Program-made: the position numbers and the translations under genes
Notes under the pieces: generated by a model
The model's input: only the letters and a program-made list of their open reading frames with translations
Told to the model about the DNA's origin: nothing
The model's database searches: none
Shown here: in pieces, positions 32,429 through 40,665 of the stretch
How the letters are laid out: each line of letters begins with the position of its first letter
How positions within the stretch are numbered: position 1 is the first letter of the stretch
Assembly (NCBI GenBank): GCA_964553105.1
Contig: CAZKJO010000014.1
Coordinates: forward strand, 1-45,124
Reading direction: 5' to 3'
Length of the DNA: 45,124 bases
DNA from: Profundicola sp964553105
GTDB taxonomy: Bacteria; Bacteroidota; Bacteroidia; Flavobacteriales; Weeksellaceae

Positions 32429-32721
32429 TTCAAAAACTCTTTGGTTCTAAAACCGATTTTAAAGAATTGGTAGAGAATGAAGCAGTAATTATAGACGTTC
32501 GGTCTAAAAAGGAATTTGAGTCAGGACATATAAAAGGAGCTAAGAATATTCCTTTGAATGAACTTTCTGGTAAACTCGGTTCATTAAAACAAGATAAAAC
32601 TATTATAACATGTTGCGCATCAGGAGCTAGGAGTGGTGCTGCAAAAGGTATTTTAAGGTCAAAAGGCTTTGAGGTTTATAATGGTGGAGGCTGGAAAAGC
32701 TTGGAAAGAAAACTAGCCTAG
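32413..32721 (+). CDS. Single-domain rhodanese-like protein, second of a pair
   Basis: From the ATG at 32413 the protein has 102 residues: I-I-D-V-R-S-K-K-E-F-E-S-G-H-I, then an active loop C-A-S-G-A-R-S with Cys68 preceded by Cys67. It is a paralogue of the gene just before it. A longer frame begins at a TTG at 32374 inside the first rhodanese, but the short start gives the normal domain and a simple 16-nt overlap. The tandem pair with a thioredoxin and a TauE/SafE permease nearby points to sulfur transfer or sulfur detoxification; this is inference. Confidence 0.88.
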   Translation: MLGGLIQKLFGSKTDFKELVENEAVIIDVRSKKEFESGHIKGAKNIPLNELSGKLGSLKQDKTIITCCASGARSGAAKGILRSKGFEVYNGGGWKSLERKLA

Positions 32722-32799
32722 CTAGATAAAGACGAGATATTCGAATTGAAGAAGTCAGAATATTTCCTCATTTTTGAATAATTTAATCAAAACGCAATA

Positions 32800-32826
32800 T
32801 TGTATTGTTGTTTTTGATTAATTTTG
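32800..32826 (+). promoter_or_regulatory. Thioredoxin gene promoter, TTG and TAATTTTG
   Basis: TTG at 32800-32802, 16 nt, then TAATTTTG at 32819-32826, 38 nt before the ATG. Confidence 0.6.
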
Positions 32827-32864
32827 TAATAAATTAATATTCTTAATTTAAATAAAACGATTGG

Positions 32865-33161
32865 ATGGCAAGTTTACAAGAGATTTTAACGAGTAATAAA
32901 TTGGTTTTGGTGGATTTTACAGCAGAATGGTGTGGTCCATGTCAAATGATGAAACCAATTTTAGAAAAGGTTCAGGCTGAAGTTGGAGACAAAGTGAAGC
33001 TAGTTGTTGTCGATATCGACAAGGATACAACGGTTGCTGCACAATGTATGGTTCAAAGTGTTCCGACTTTATTATTGTTTAAAGATGGAGAACAAGTTTG
33101 GAGAGAAAGTGGAATTTTACAACCACAAGACTTAGTGAGAATCCTAGAAAACGAAATGTAA
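32865..33161 (+). CDS. trxA: Thioredoxin
   Basis: A 98-residue thioredoxin with the active site W-C-G-P-C (Cys23, Cys26), V-D-F-T-A-E before it, and the cis-proline in S-V-P-T (Pro67). It is cytosolic (no signal peptide) and slightly short (usual ~105). It reduces disulfides and could release sulfide from rhodanese persulfides made by its neighbours. It has its own promoter. Confidence 0.95.
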   Translation: MASLQEILTSNKLVLVDFTAEWCGPCQMMKPILEKVQAEVGDKVKLVVVDIDKDTTVAAQCMVQSVPTLLLFKDGEQVWRESGILQPQDLVRILENEM

Positions 33162-33340
33162 GAGGATTTTTATCTCTTTCAATCCCTGAGGTATGGGAAA
33201 ATCTAAAAATACCGCATTCAAACCAACGAGCATATTAGTTACTTTATAACTTATGCTCCTTCTTTGGTTTGGACTTTTTATTATATAAGATTATTTTTTT
33301 GGCTGTTGAACTTTGTGCTTAATGATGAATTAGGCATTTT
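33162..33340. other. Intergenic region thioredoxin - TauE/SafE
   Basis: A 179-nt region between convergent genes. It holds only a weak hairpin (AAGAG / CTCTT near 33160-33178) after the thioredoxin gene. No supported gene was seen. Confidence 0.4.
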
Positions 33341-33715
33341 TTATTTAAAAGAATCCCAATACATTTTTATCGCCGCTATAATCATAACAGTTCCAAAGAT
33401 TCTCTTCAATAATTTGGCGTCAAGACTAATGGCTAGCTTTGATCCAAAATAGCTACCCACCATAAAAGAGAAAGCGAGAAATACCACAAATTTCCAATTT
33501 ATATAGCCTGCTTTAGAATAATTTATGGCTGCTAAAAGAGCAACTGGAATCACCAAAGTACCAATACTAGTCCCTTGAGCCTGGTGTTGAGACATTCCCA
33601 TAAACATGATAAGCAGCGGAACAATTACAAGCCCGCCTCCAATTCCTGCCATTCCTCCGACGAGTCCTGCTGTGATTCCGATTAAAATTAAGATGATGAT
33701 TTGCTCCAACTTCAT
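33341..33715 (-). CDS. Half-size TauE/SafE family permease
   Basis: A 124-residue membrane protein with about four hydrophobic helices. The first half has G-L-V-G-G-M-A-G-I-G-G-G-L-V-I-V-P-L-L, the glycine-rich TauE/SafE signature, and Q-A-Q-G-T-S-I-G-T. Full-length TauE/SafE proteins have about 250 residues and two such repeats, so this is a single repeat that would have to work as a dimer. Single-repeat members are known. The frame is open and ends cleanly, so this is not obviously a remnant. Family members are proposed exporters of sulfite or organosulfonates. It is convergent with the thioredoxin gene. Confidence 0.85.
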   Translation of the reverse strand: MKLEQIIILILIGITAGLVGGMAGIGGGLVIVPLLIMFMGMSQHQAQGTSIGTLVIPVALLAAINYSKAGYINWKFVVFLAFSFMVGSYFGSKLAISLDAKLLKRIFGTVMIIAAIKMYWDSFK

Positions 33716-33769
33716 TGTTTTTGGTTTGAAATGCTAAAATAAAGATTTAATATTATCTTATTGAATATT

Positions 33770-33810
33770 AAAAAAAGAAAAGAAGTCTAAGGCTAAGACT
33801 CAAACTTCTT
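33770..33810 (-). terminator. Probable terminator of recQ
   Basis: On the minus strand AAGAAGT and ACTTCTT bracket a smaller stem (AGTCT / AGACT), and the hairpin is followed by a T-rich run (TTTCTTTTTTT). It lies ~70 nt after the recQ stop. Confidence 0.6.
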
Positions 33811-33879
33811 TGATAATATATCATATGTATTATTAAAATTAAAAAACGAGTTAGCTCAAATGCTTAGATTTAATCCTTT

Positions 33880-36075
33880 TTAATTCGCTACATCACTAAT
33901 GAATTTAATTCTTAACAATCTAAGCTCATTCTCGTCTAAATCATCTCCAAACTCTTCTAATAGCTCCGTCATGCTATCGGTTTCTGCATCTTCCATCAAG
34001 AAATCCATCACTTCTTCAATTAATTCCTCGTCTACCATTTCGTTGACATAGTAATCAATGTTCAGCTTCGTCCCTTGATAGATAATACTTTCCATTTCCG
34101 ATAGAAGCTCTTCCATGCTCAAACCTTTGGCTTTTGCAATATCCTCGAAGTTCATTTTTCTATCTGTACTCTTAATAATATACACCTTGTTGGTAGATTT
34201 ATTTACGATTTGACGAATTACCAAATCATCTGGCTTCTCGATATCGTTGTCCTCAACATATTTAGCAATTAAAGCCACGAAATCTTTACCGAATTTCTTT
34301 GCTTTACCTTCACCAACGCCAAAAATATTACTTAATTCATCTAAATTCGTTGGATAGTTAAGCGCCATATCTTCCAAACTTGGATCTTGGAAAATAGCAA
34401 AGGGTGGAATTTTATGTCTTTTCGCAACTTTTTTACGAAGATCTTTTAAGTATTCTAATAAAGTTTGGTCAAGAACGCCTCCGCCAGTTTTATTCAAATC
34501 ATCGGCTTTTTCTTGCATATCCGAATAATCATGGTCTTCGGCGATTTCAAACTTAGTCGGACTCGCAATATAGTCTTCTCCTTTTGAAGTCAATTTTAGA
34601 ATACCATAACTTTCTATTTCCTTTTCTAAATAATTATTTATGATAGCTTGTCTACCAATAGAACGCCAGAAATTTTCGCCCTCTTCTTTACCTTCTCCAA
34701 AGAAATCTTCTGCGGTTATCCCATAGGATTTAATGATCACCGAGCTCTTGCCGATCAAAACATTAACTAAATCTTTTAATTTTAATTTTTCGTTGGTATC
34801 TCTTACAACCTCTAAAAAGAATTTAAGTTCTTTAGAAACTTCTTTCATTTTCTTAGGATTGCGCATATTATCATCCATGTCGGCACCTTCACCATTCACT
34901 TCATCATATGTCTCGCCAAAGTAGTGGAGTAAGTATTTTCTTCTTGACATTGAGGTTTCTGCATAGGCAACCACCTCGTTTAATAGTTGCATTCCAATTT
35001 CTCTTTCAGAAACGGGTTTCCCAGATAAGAATTTTTCTAACTTCTCAATATCTTTATAATCATAGAAAGCTAAGCAATACCCTTCTCCGCCATCTCTTCC
35101 AGCACGTCCTGTTTCTTGATAATATCCCTCTAAACTTTTAGGAAAATCGTAATGAATTACAAACCTAACATCGGGTTTGTCAATTCCCATCCCAAAAGCA
35201 ATCGTAGCAACTACTACATCAGCATCTTCCATCAAAAACATATCCTGATGTTTTGCACGGGTTTTAGAATCTAAACCTGCGTGATAAGGAATTGCTGAAA
35301 TTCCATTCAATTGGAGCAGTTGAGACATTTCTTCAACTTTCTTTCGACTTAAGCAATATATAATACCAGATTTGCCTTTTCTTTTGTTGATGAATTTAAT
35401 AATCTGTTTGTCAATATCAACCTTAGGACGAACTTCATAGAATAAGTTCGGACGGTTAAAAGAAGCTTTAAAAACTTCAGCCTCTTGCATTCCCAGGGTT
35501 TTTTGAATATCCTCTTGCACCTTTGGTGTGGCAGTAGCTGTAAGAGCAATAATTGGTGCAACACCAATTTTTTGAATAATATTTTTAATGTTTCTATACT
35601 CCGGACGAAAATCATGTCCCCATTCAGAAATACAGTGAGCCTCGTCTATGGCAAAAAACGAAATTTTGCTGTTTTTAAAGAATTCAACATATTCATCTTT
35701 TGTTAATGATTCTGGAGCAACGTACAACAACTTAGTTACCCCCTCGTTGATATCGGATATAACTTGATTAATTTCTGTTTTATTTAAAGATGAGTTTAAA
35801 ACATGGGCAATACCATCGTTGGCAGAAATACCTCGAATTGCATCCACTTGGTTTTTCATCAGCGCAATCAGAGGTGAAATAACAATAGCTAACCCGTCTG
35901 AAAGAAGAGCTGGCAACTGATAGCATAGAGACTTTCCTCCACCCGTAGGCATAAGCACGAATACATCGTTTCCATCTAATAAGGTTGAAATTATTTCTTC
36001 TTGGTCACCCTTGAACTTATCGAAGCCAAAATAATGCTTTAGGGATTTTGAAAGATTATGTTTATTACTCGCCAT
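33880..36075 (-). CDS. recQ: RecQ family ATP-dependent DNA helicase, zinc cysteines absent
   Basis: A 731-residue 3'-5' helicase of recombination and repair. Motif I is M-P-T-G-G-G-K-S (42-49), the DEAH box is 144-147 in I-D-E-A-H-C-I-S-E-W-G-H-D-F-R-P, and motif VI has Y-Q-E-T-G-R-A-G-R-D-G. The zinc subdomain is odd: where E. coli RecQ has C-R-R and C-G-N-C-D-I-C, this protein has Ser377-R-R and N-G-E-G-A-D-M-D-D-N (394-403). The winged-helix RQC region (~410-530) and an HRDC domain (~545-625) follow, then a ~100-residue acidic helical C-terminus. A probable terminator follows; kdsD is divergent. Confidence 0.95.
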   Translation of the reverse strand: MASNKHNLSKSLKHYFGFDKFKGDQEEIISTLLDGNDVFVLMPTGGGKSLCYQLPALLSDGLAIVISPLIALMKNQVDAIRGISANDGIAHVLNSSLNKTEINQVISDINEGVTKLLYVAPESLTKDEYVEFFKNSKISFFAIDEAHCISEWGHDFRPEYRNIKNIIQKIGVAPIIALTATATPKVQEDIQKTLGMQEAEVFKASFNRPNLFYEVRPKVDIDKQIIKFINKRKGKSGIIYCLSRKKVEEMSQLLQLNGISAIPYHAGLDSKTRAKHQDMFLMEDADVVVATIAFGMGIDKPDVRFVIHYDFPKSLEGYYQETGRAGRDGGEGYCLAFYDYKDIEKLEKFLSGKPVSEREIGMQLLNEVVAYAETSMSRRKYLLHYFGETYDEVNGEGADMDDNMRNPKKMKEVSKELKFFLEVVRDTNEKLKLKDLVNVLIGKSSVIIKSYGITAEDFFGEGKEEGENFWRSIGRQAIINNYLEKEIESYGILKLTSKGEDYIASPTKFEIAEDHDYSDMQEKADDLNKTGGGVLDQTLLEYLKDLRKKVAKRHKIPPFAIFQDPSLEDMALNYPTNLDELSNIFGVGEGKAKKFGKDFVALIAKYVEDNDIEKPDDLVIRQIVNKSTNKVYIIKSTDRKMNFEDIAKAKGLSMEELLSEMESIIYQGTKLNIDYYVNEMVDEELIEEVMDFLMEDAETDSMTELLEEFGDDLDENELRLLRIKFISDVAN

Positions 36076-36098
36076 AGCGTAAAATCAAAAAGACTTTT

Positions 36099-36106
36099 TA
36101 AATTTG
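36099..36106 (+). promoter_or_regulatory. -7 box of kdsD
   Basis: TAAATTTG, an exact match, 47 nt before the TTG start of kdsD. A second near-match TAATTTAG follows at 36114-36121. Confidence 0.5.
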
Positions 36107-36153
36107 TCTGACCTAATTTAGACATAAATTTTAATTCATACAAACTGAAATCA

Positions 36154-37125
36154 TTGGAAACTGAAGAAATTTTAAGAATCGGAAAGCAAATCATTGAAAG
36201 TGAAATCACTGAAGTCAAGCGTATGAAAGGAAATTTAACGTTAAATTTTTCTGAATGCGTTCAATCTATGTTTTCTGCGAAAGGTAAAATAGTTGTAGTT
36301 GGCGTGGGTAAAAATGCACCCATTGCACAAAAAATGGTAGCAACCTTGAATTCTACGGGTACGGTTTCTCAATTTTTGCATGCTGGTGAGGCATTACACG
36401 GTGATGTTGGATTGATCCAAAAAGAGGATGTTTGTCTTATTCTCTCTAAATCTGGAAACACCGCTGAAATTAAATCTTCTTTACCATCTATCAAACAATT
36501 TTCCGCAAAAACAATTGCGATTACAGGGAATTTAAACTCTTATTTAGCACGCAATTGCGATATCGTTTTAGACGCCACGGTAGAGAAAGAAGCTGGAGTT
36601 TTAAATTTAGCACCAACGTCTAGTACTACAGTTCAATTGGTTTTATGTGATGCAATCGCTATGACTTTGCAACAATTAAAAGGATTTACAGGAAATGATT
36701 TTGGTAAATACCATCCAGGTGGATCTTTAGGTAAACAACTTTTATTAAAAGTGGAGGATATGCTAGATGAAACCCAAAAACCAGAAGTAAACATTGACGC
36801 TCCGATTAAAGAAGTGATTCAATCCTTATCTTCAGGAAGATTTGGTATAACAGTGGTTAAGGATAATAATGAAATTGTAGGCGTGGTTACCGATGGTGAC
36901 TTAAGAAGAATGCTTGAAAAATATACAGATTTTTCCCATCTTACGGCGAGAGATATTGCCTCATTAAGACCTAAAACAATCAAAAAATCTATTTTAGCAA
37001 GAAAAGCACTTAGTTTGATCAATGAACATAAAATTGGTCAATTGGTAGTGGTTAATGATAATAATGAATATGTGGGAATTATAGATTTCCATGGACTTAC
37101 AAACGAAGGAATACGTGCAGAATAA
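36154..37125 (+). CDS. kdsD: Arabinose-5-phosphate isomerase (KpsF/GutQ family)
   Basis: Isomerises ribulose-5-phosphate to arabinose-5-phosphate, the substrate of KdsA for KDO synthesis. The 323-residue protein has an SIS sugar-phosphate domain (~35-170: V-V-G-V-G-K-N-A-P-I-A-Q-K, S-K-S-G-N-T-A-E) and two CBS domains (~205-320). The family's H-P-G-G-S-L-G-K-Q-L motif links them. The start is TTG; M-E-T-E-E-I-L fits. It is divergent from recQ and overlaps tatC by 35 nt if tatC begins at 37091. Confidence 0.93.
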   Translation: METEEILRIGKQIIESEITEVKRMKGNLTLNFSECVQSMFSAKGKIVVVGVGKNAPIAQKMVATLNSTGTVSQFLHAGEALHGDVGLIQKEDVCLILSKSGNTAEIKSSLPSIKQFSAKTIAITGNLNSYLARNCDIVLDATVEKEAGVLNLAPTSSTTVQLVLCDAIAMTLQQLKGFTGNDFGKYHPGGSLGKQLLLKVEDMLDETQKPEVNIDAPIKEVIQSLSSGRFGITVVKDNNEIVGVVTDGDLRRMLEKYTDFSHLTARDIASLRPKTIKKSILARKALSLINEHKIGQLVVVNDNNEYVGIIDFHGLTNEGIRAE

Positions 37126-37945
37126 ACAGAAGAATAGAGACGAAATGCCCTTTTTAGATCATATATCAGAGTTGCGGAAGCATCTGATACGTGCGATCAT
37201 AGGGATTGTAGTTGCCATGGGTTTAGTCGGGATATTTTGGAGGATAATAGAAGGTTTTATTATGGCTCCTTTGAACTCTGATTTCATAACCTTTAAATAC
37301 TTCAACAAGTTAGGAAGTCTTATTGGATTTGATGATATGTTCAATAAAGACTTTAATATTACGCTTAAAAACCTTGAATTTGGAGGTCAATTTACCGCTA
37401 TGATTGGCGTATTATTGGTTTCAGGAATTATTGTTTCATTGCCTTATATTGTTTTCGAATTATTTCAATTTTTAAAACCAGGCTTAACGGCAAAAGAAAA
37501 AAGATATTCGAATGCAACGATGTTATTCACGGTGATGTTCTTCTTGTTAGGAGTTTCTTTTAGCTATTTTATGGTAATTCCATTGTCTGTGAATTTCATG
37601 TATTATTTTACACCTTTTAATGCTGCCAACGAATGGACTATTATGACTTATATTAATATGTTTCTGCAAACAACTTTGGCGATGGGCGTGGTGTTTTTAC
37701 TGCCAATTATTGTCTATTTCTTAGCTAGAATTGGTTTGATTACTCCAGAATTCTTAAAAACTTATAGAAAACATGCCTTTATTGTCATACTTACCATTGC
37801 ATCTATCATTACGCCTGCCGACATTCTNNNNNNNNNNNNNNNNNNNNNNNNNNNNNNNNNNNNNNNNNNNNNNNNNNNNNNNNNNNNNNNNNNNNNNNNN
37901 NNNNNNNNNNNNNNNNNNNNNNNNNNNATAATAAGTGATTTTTGA
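37091..37945 (+). CDS. tatC: Twin-arginine translocase subunit TatC, interrupted by an assembly gap
   Basis: Membrane receptor of the Tat pathway, which exports folded proteins. M-P-F-L-D-H-I-S-E-L-R-K-H-L near the start is the TatC signature; hydrophobic helices follow, including F-L-L-G-V-S-F-S-Y-F and G-V-V-F-L-L-P-I-I, up to I-I-T-P-A-D-I. A run of 100 Ns (37828-37927) then removes the last helix region. After the gap the frame reads I-I-S-D-F and stops, but whether this is really tatC depends on the unknown gap length. The start at 37091 overlaps kdsD by 35 nt; the ATG at 37145 is an alternative that still keeps the whole conserved domain. Confidence 0.88.
   Translation: MDLQTKEYVQNKQKNRDEMPFLDHISELRKHLIRAIIGIVVAMGLVGIFWRIIEGFIMAPLNSDFITFKYFNKLGSLIGFDDMFNKDFNITLKNLEFGGQFTAMIGVLLVSGIIVSLPYIVFELFQFLKPGLTAKEKRYSNATMLFTVMFFLLGVSFSYFMVIPLSVNFMYYFTPFNAANEWTIMTYINMFLQTTLAMGVVFLLPIIVYFLARIGLITPEFLKTYRKHAFIVILTIASIITPADIXXXXXXXXXXXXXXXXXXXXXXXXXXXXXXXXXXIISDF
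37828..37927. other. Assembly gap of 100 Ns
   Basis: Exactly 100 Ns, the conventional placeholder for a scaffold gap of unknown size. The C-terminal part of tatC is missing here. Confidence 0.95.
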
Positions 37946-37995
37946 CTTTGAAATGGAGAGAATTAATTTTATCTTTAAAAGCAAATAAACTTTAT

Positions 37996-38070
37996 ATGAG
38001 AATAATTGCTTTACTTTTACTTTTTGTTCTTTTGTTTGTCACCCAATTAAAATACATGATATTTGATTGA
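37996..38070 (+). CDS. Possible 24-residue hydrophobic peptide
   Basis: A short frame begins M-R-I-I-A-L-L-L-L-F and ends M-I-F-D. It would be a single membrane helix with a positive N-terminus. A strong terminator follows 24 nt later, and TATCTTTA (one mismatch to a -7 box) lies upstream. It could be a real small membrane peptide or only the run-out of the tatC transcript. No homologue is known to me. Confidence 0.25.
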   Translation: MRIIALLLLFVLLFVTQLKYMIFD

Positions 38071-38093
38071 TTTAGCTTCAACCAAAAAATTAT

Positions 38094-38119
38094 AATCCGT
38101 CCTCAGGTCGGATTTTTTT
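38094..38119 (+). terminator. Terminator before lipB
   Basis: AATCCGTCC and GGTCGGATT form a 9-bp stem with one mismatch and a TCA loop, followed by seven Ts. It ends the kdsD-tatC transcript. Confidence 0.85.
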
Positions 38120-38126
38120 ATTTCAC

Positions 38127-38134
38127 TAAATTTG
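38127..38134 (+). promoter_or_regulatory. -7 box of lipB
   Basis: TAAATTTG, an exact match, 17 nt before the lipB ATG and directly behind the preceding terminator. Confidence 0.6.
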
Positions 38135-38151
38135 AAGCTGTAAATATTGCT

Positions 38152-38913
38152 ATGAAAAATAAATTAATTCAATTTGAAGACTTAGGTCAATTCCAAGACT
38201 ACCAAAAGGTTTGGGATATGCAAGAAGAAAAGTTGCAACAAATTGTAGATATAAAAAAGCAAATTCGCGATTGGGAGAGACGCCTAGAGGAGGAACCAGA
38301 GTTGCAAACAGAAATTGATAATCAACAAACGCCCAACTTTTTATATTTTGTTGAGCATCCACACGTTTATACTTTGGGTAAATCGGGGGACGAAGCAAAT
38401 ATGTTAGCCAACGAAAAAATGCTCCATGAAATCAATGCTACTTATGTTAAAACCAATAGAGGAGGGGATATCACATATCACGGACCCAGGCAATTGGTAG
38501 CCTATCCCATTTTAGATTTGGCTAACTTTAAAGAGGATATTAATTGGTATATGCGCTGTATGGAAGAGGTTATTATTAAAACCATAGCGCATTTTGGTCT
38601 TGATGGGCAAAGGAGTAAAGGCGAAACTGGGGTTTGGTTGGATGTAGGAACACCTTTTGCTAGAAAAATATGTGCAATGGGTGTTAAAGCTTCTAGGTGG
38701 GTTACTATGCATGGATTAGCACTTAATGTGAATACAGATTTAAGATATTTTGATTATATCGTTCCCTGCGGAATTAAAGACAAAAATGTGACATCTTTAC
38801 AACGTGAATTAGATCGCGATATAGATATGGATGAGGTAAAGGATATAGTGCTCAAATATTTTGCAGAAGTTTATGAAGCCGATATTATATTGGCTTCACA
38901 AGTTCCACAATAA
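38152..38913 (+). CDS. lipB: Octanoyltransferase LipB
   Basis: Transfers octanoyl from acyl carrier protein to lipoyl domains, the first step of lipoate synthesis. The 253-residue protein has R-G-G-D-I-T-Y-H-G-P-R-Q-L, the catalytic lysine in K-I-C-A-M-G-V-K-A-S-R-W, M-H-G-L-A-L-N-V and the catalytic Cys in Y-I-V-P-C-G-I. Before the H-P-H-V-Y-T-L-G-K-S segment there is an extra charged helical stretch (~20-60), which also occurs in Bacteroidota LipB as I recall. Its own -7 box lies behind the preceding terminator; convergent with trpS. Confidence 0.96.
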   Translation: MKNKLIQFEDLGQFQDYQKVWDMQEEKLQQIVDIKKQIRDWERRLEEEPELQTEIDNQQTPNFLYFVEHPHVYTLGKSGDEANMLANEKMLHEINATYVKTNRGGDITYHGPRQLVAYPILDLANFKEDINWYMRCMEEVIIKTIAHFGLDGQRSKGETGVWLDVGTPFARKICAMGVKASRWVTMHGLALNVNTDLRYFDYIVPCGIKDKNVTSLQRELDRDIDMDEVKDIVLKYFAEVYEADIILASQVPQ

Positions 38914-38934
38914 ATTTTTTAAATTCTTTAGGTT

Positions 38935-39906
38935 TTAATTCTTGAAGCCTAATTTGGTTCTTACGCGGGCAAGTGTTGCATCAGCCACCTTGCTCGCTTT
39001 TTCTGCACCTAAACTAAGCGCCGCATCGATTTCGTGTTTGTTGTTTAACAAATAATCGAATTTTTCCCTAGGTTCCGCGAAAGTATCTAATATAAGCTCA
39101 AACAAAGCTTGTTTTGCATGCCCATAACCATAACCACCACGCTGATAATTCGCTTTCATTTCTGTAAGTTGATCAGGGTTGGCCAATAATTTAAATAAAT
39201 TAAAAACATTGCAAGTATTGTAATCCTTGGGCTCTTCTAGTGGAGTGCTATCCGTTTCGATCGACATTACTTGCTTACGCAATTGTTTTTTAGGTAAGAA
39301 AATATTGATAAAATTACCTCTAGATTTACTCATTTTCTCACCATCCGTACCAGGAATATACATTGTATCTTCACTGGTTTTACCTTCTGGTAAAACAAAG
39401 GTTTCTCCCATTTGATGATTGAATTTAGAAGCTACATCTCTCGTGATTTCAATGTGCTGCATTTGATCTTTACCCACCGGAACTACCTCGGCATCATATA
39501 AAATAATGTCAGCAGCCATTAAGATAGGATAGGTGAATAAACCTGCATTAACATCTTCTAATCTACCTGCTTTATCTTTAAATGAGTGCGCAAGCGTAAG
39601 TCTTTGATAAGGAAAAAAGTTCAATAGATACCATGTTAATTCAGAAACTTGTGGTACATCTGATTGACGATAGAAAACAGTTTTTTCTGGGTTTAAGCCT
39701 AATGCCAACCAAGTAGCAGCTGTTTCGTATGTGTTTTGTTGTAATACTTTTGGATCTTTAATTTGAGTTAAAGAATGCAAGTCTGCAATAAATAAAAAAC
39801 TTTCATTTTGTTCTTCGTTTGCCATGTTGATAGCAGGAAGAATGGCACCTAAAATATTTCCAAAATGTGGTGTTCCTGTACTTTGTACGCCTGTTAAAAC
39901 TCTCAT
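38935..39906 (-). CDS. trpS: Tryptophanyl-tRNA synthetase
   Basis: Charges tRNA-Trp; class I synthetase, cytosolic homodimer. The 323-residue length is normal. The HIGH-type motif is P-H-F-G-N (13-17, after T-G-V-Q-S-T-G), D-Q-M-Q-H-I-E-I-T-R-D-V-A marks the tryptophan pocket side, and K-M-S-K-S follows. It is preceded on the same strand by lspA with a 30-nt gap and may share its transcript. Confidence 0.98.
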   Translation of the reverse strand: MRVLTGVQSTGTPHFGNILGAILPAINMANEEQNESFLFIADLHSLTQIKDPKVLQQNTYETAATWLALGLNPEKTVFYRQSDVPQVSELTWYLLNFFPYQRLTLAHSFKDKAGRLEDVNAGLFTYPILMAADIILYDAEVVPVGKDQMQHIEITRDVASKFNHQMGETFVLPEGKTSEDTMYIPGTDGEKMSKSRGNFINIFLPKKQLRKQVMSIETDSTPLEEPKDYNTCNVFNLFKLLANPDQLTEMKANYQRGGYGYGHAKQALFELILDTFAEPREKFDYLLNNKHEIDAALSLGAEKASKVADATLARVRTKLGFKN

Positions 39907-39936
39907 GAAAATGATAGATTAGTAATTAATTTAAAT

Positions 39937-40581
39937 CTAATTTGGATTTTGACTTGGATGAGCAAAAGCTCTTTCCTTAAAAATTAATAATAAAATTCCG
40001 CCCACTGTGATTGCACTATCGGCGATGTTAAATACCGGAGCAAAAAAAGTTCCTGATTTTCCGCCTATCATAGGAATGGATTCTGGCCACGTATAATCAA
40101 AAAGTGGGAAATGTAACATATCTACTACAGTCCCTTGAAAAAGAGGAGCATAACCAGAAAAATCAGCTTTAGATACTTGGCCAAAATAGCCTTGCCATTG
40201 TCCGAAATCTTCGTTGTAAGTTGTTCCTGAATCGAAGATAAGTCCATAGAAAGAACTATCAATTACATTCCCAAAAGCACCTGCTAAAATCATTGCAGCT
40301 GGAATTATAAAGTAATTAGAAGTATAGATTCTAACATTTTTCGTCAAAAACCAAGCACCCCAAATAATTAAAACCCATCGAAAAACAACCAAAGCTATTT
40401 TTCCAAAAATTCCGCCCATTTGCATGCCATATGCCATTCCAGGATTTTCTACAAAAACCAATTGAAACCAATCTGGAATAACCGTTACACTCTCTCCTAA
40501 CTGAAAGTTGGTTTTAATGTAAAATTTAGAAATCTGATCAATTAAGATAATAATAATTGCAATAAGGCCAATCTTCTTCAA
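39937..40581 (-). CDS. lspA: Lipoprotein signal peptidase (signal peptidase II)
   Basis: Cleaves the signal peptides of prolipoproteins in the inner membrane, relevant to BamD and the lipoprotein at 44642. The 214-residue protein has four membrane helices and the catalytic pair Asp108 (G-N-V-I-D) and Asp188 (F-N-I-A-D-S). An insert of about 65 residues (~114-178) between them makes it longer than E. coli LspA (164), as in other Bacteroidota. The start is TTG; M-K-K-I-G-L fits the family. It has an exact -7 box (40610-40617). Confidence 0.95.
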   Translation of the reverse strand: MKKIGLIAIIIILIDQISKFYIKTNFQLGESVTVIPDWFQLVFVENPGMAYGMQMGGIFGKIALVVFRWVLIIWGAWFLTKNVRIYTSNYFIIPAAMILAGAFGNVIDSSFYGLIFDSGTTYNEDFGQWQGYFGQVSKADFSGYAPLFQGTVVDMLHFPLFDYTWPESIPMIGGKSGTFFAPVFNIADSAITVGGILLLIFKERAFAHPSQNPN

Positions 40582-40609
40582 ACTATATAGATATAAAAAA
40601 TTATGGCAA

Positions 40610-40617
40610 CAAAGTTA
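40610..40617 (-). promoter_or_regulatory. -7 box of lspA
   Basis: Minus-strand TAACTTTG, an exact match, 28 nt before the TTG start. It gives lspA a promoter separate from ileS-dksA. Confidence 0.5.
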
Positions 40618-40665
40618 AAATAAATTTAAACTTGATGTTGCCAAAATCCTAATTTTAATAAATGA

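Noticed and set aside
33264..33452. 62-codon plus-strand frame overlapping the TauE/SafE gene
   Set aside because: More than half of it is antisense to the TauE/SafE gene, and the rest is simple AT-rich sequence without a promoter.
37754..37984. Minus-strand frame across the N gap
   Set aside because: It only exists because Ns are read as open; it is antisense to tatC.
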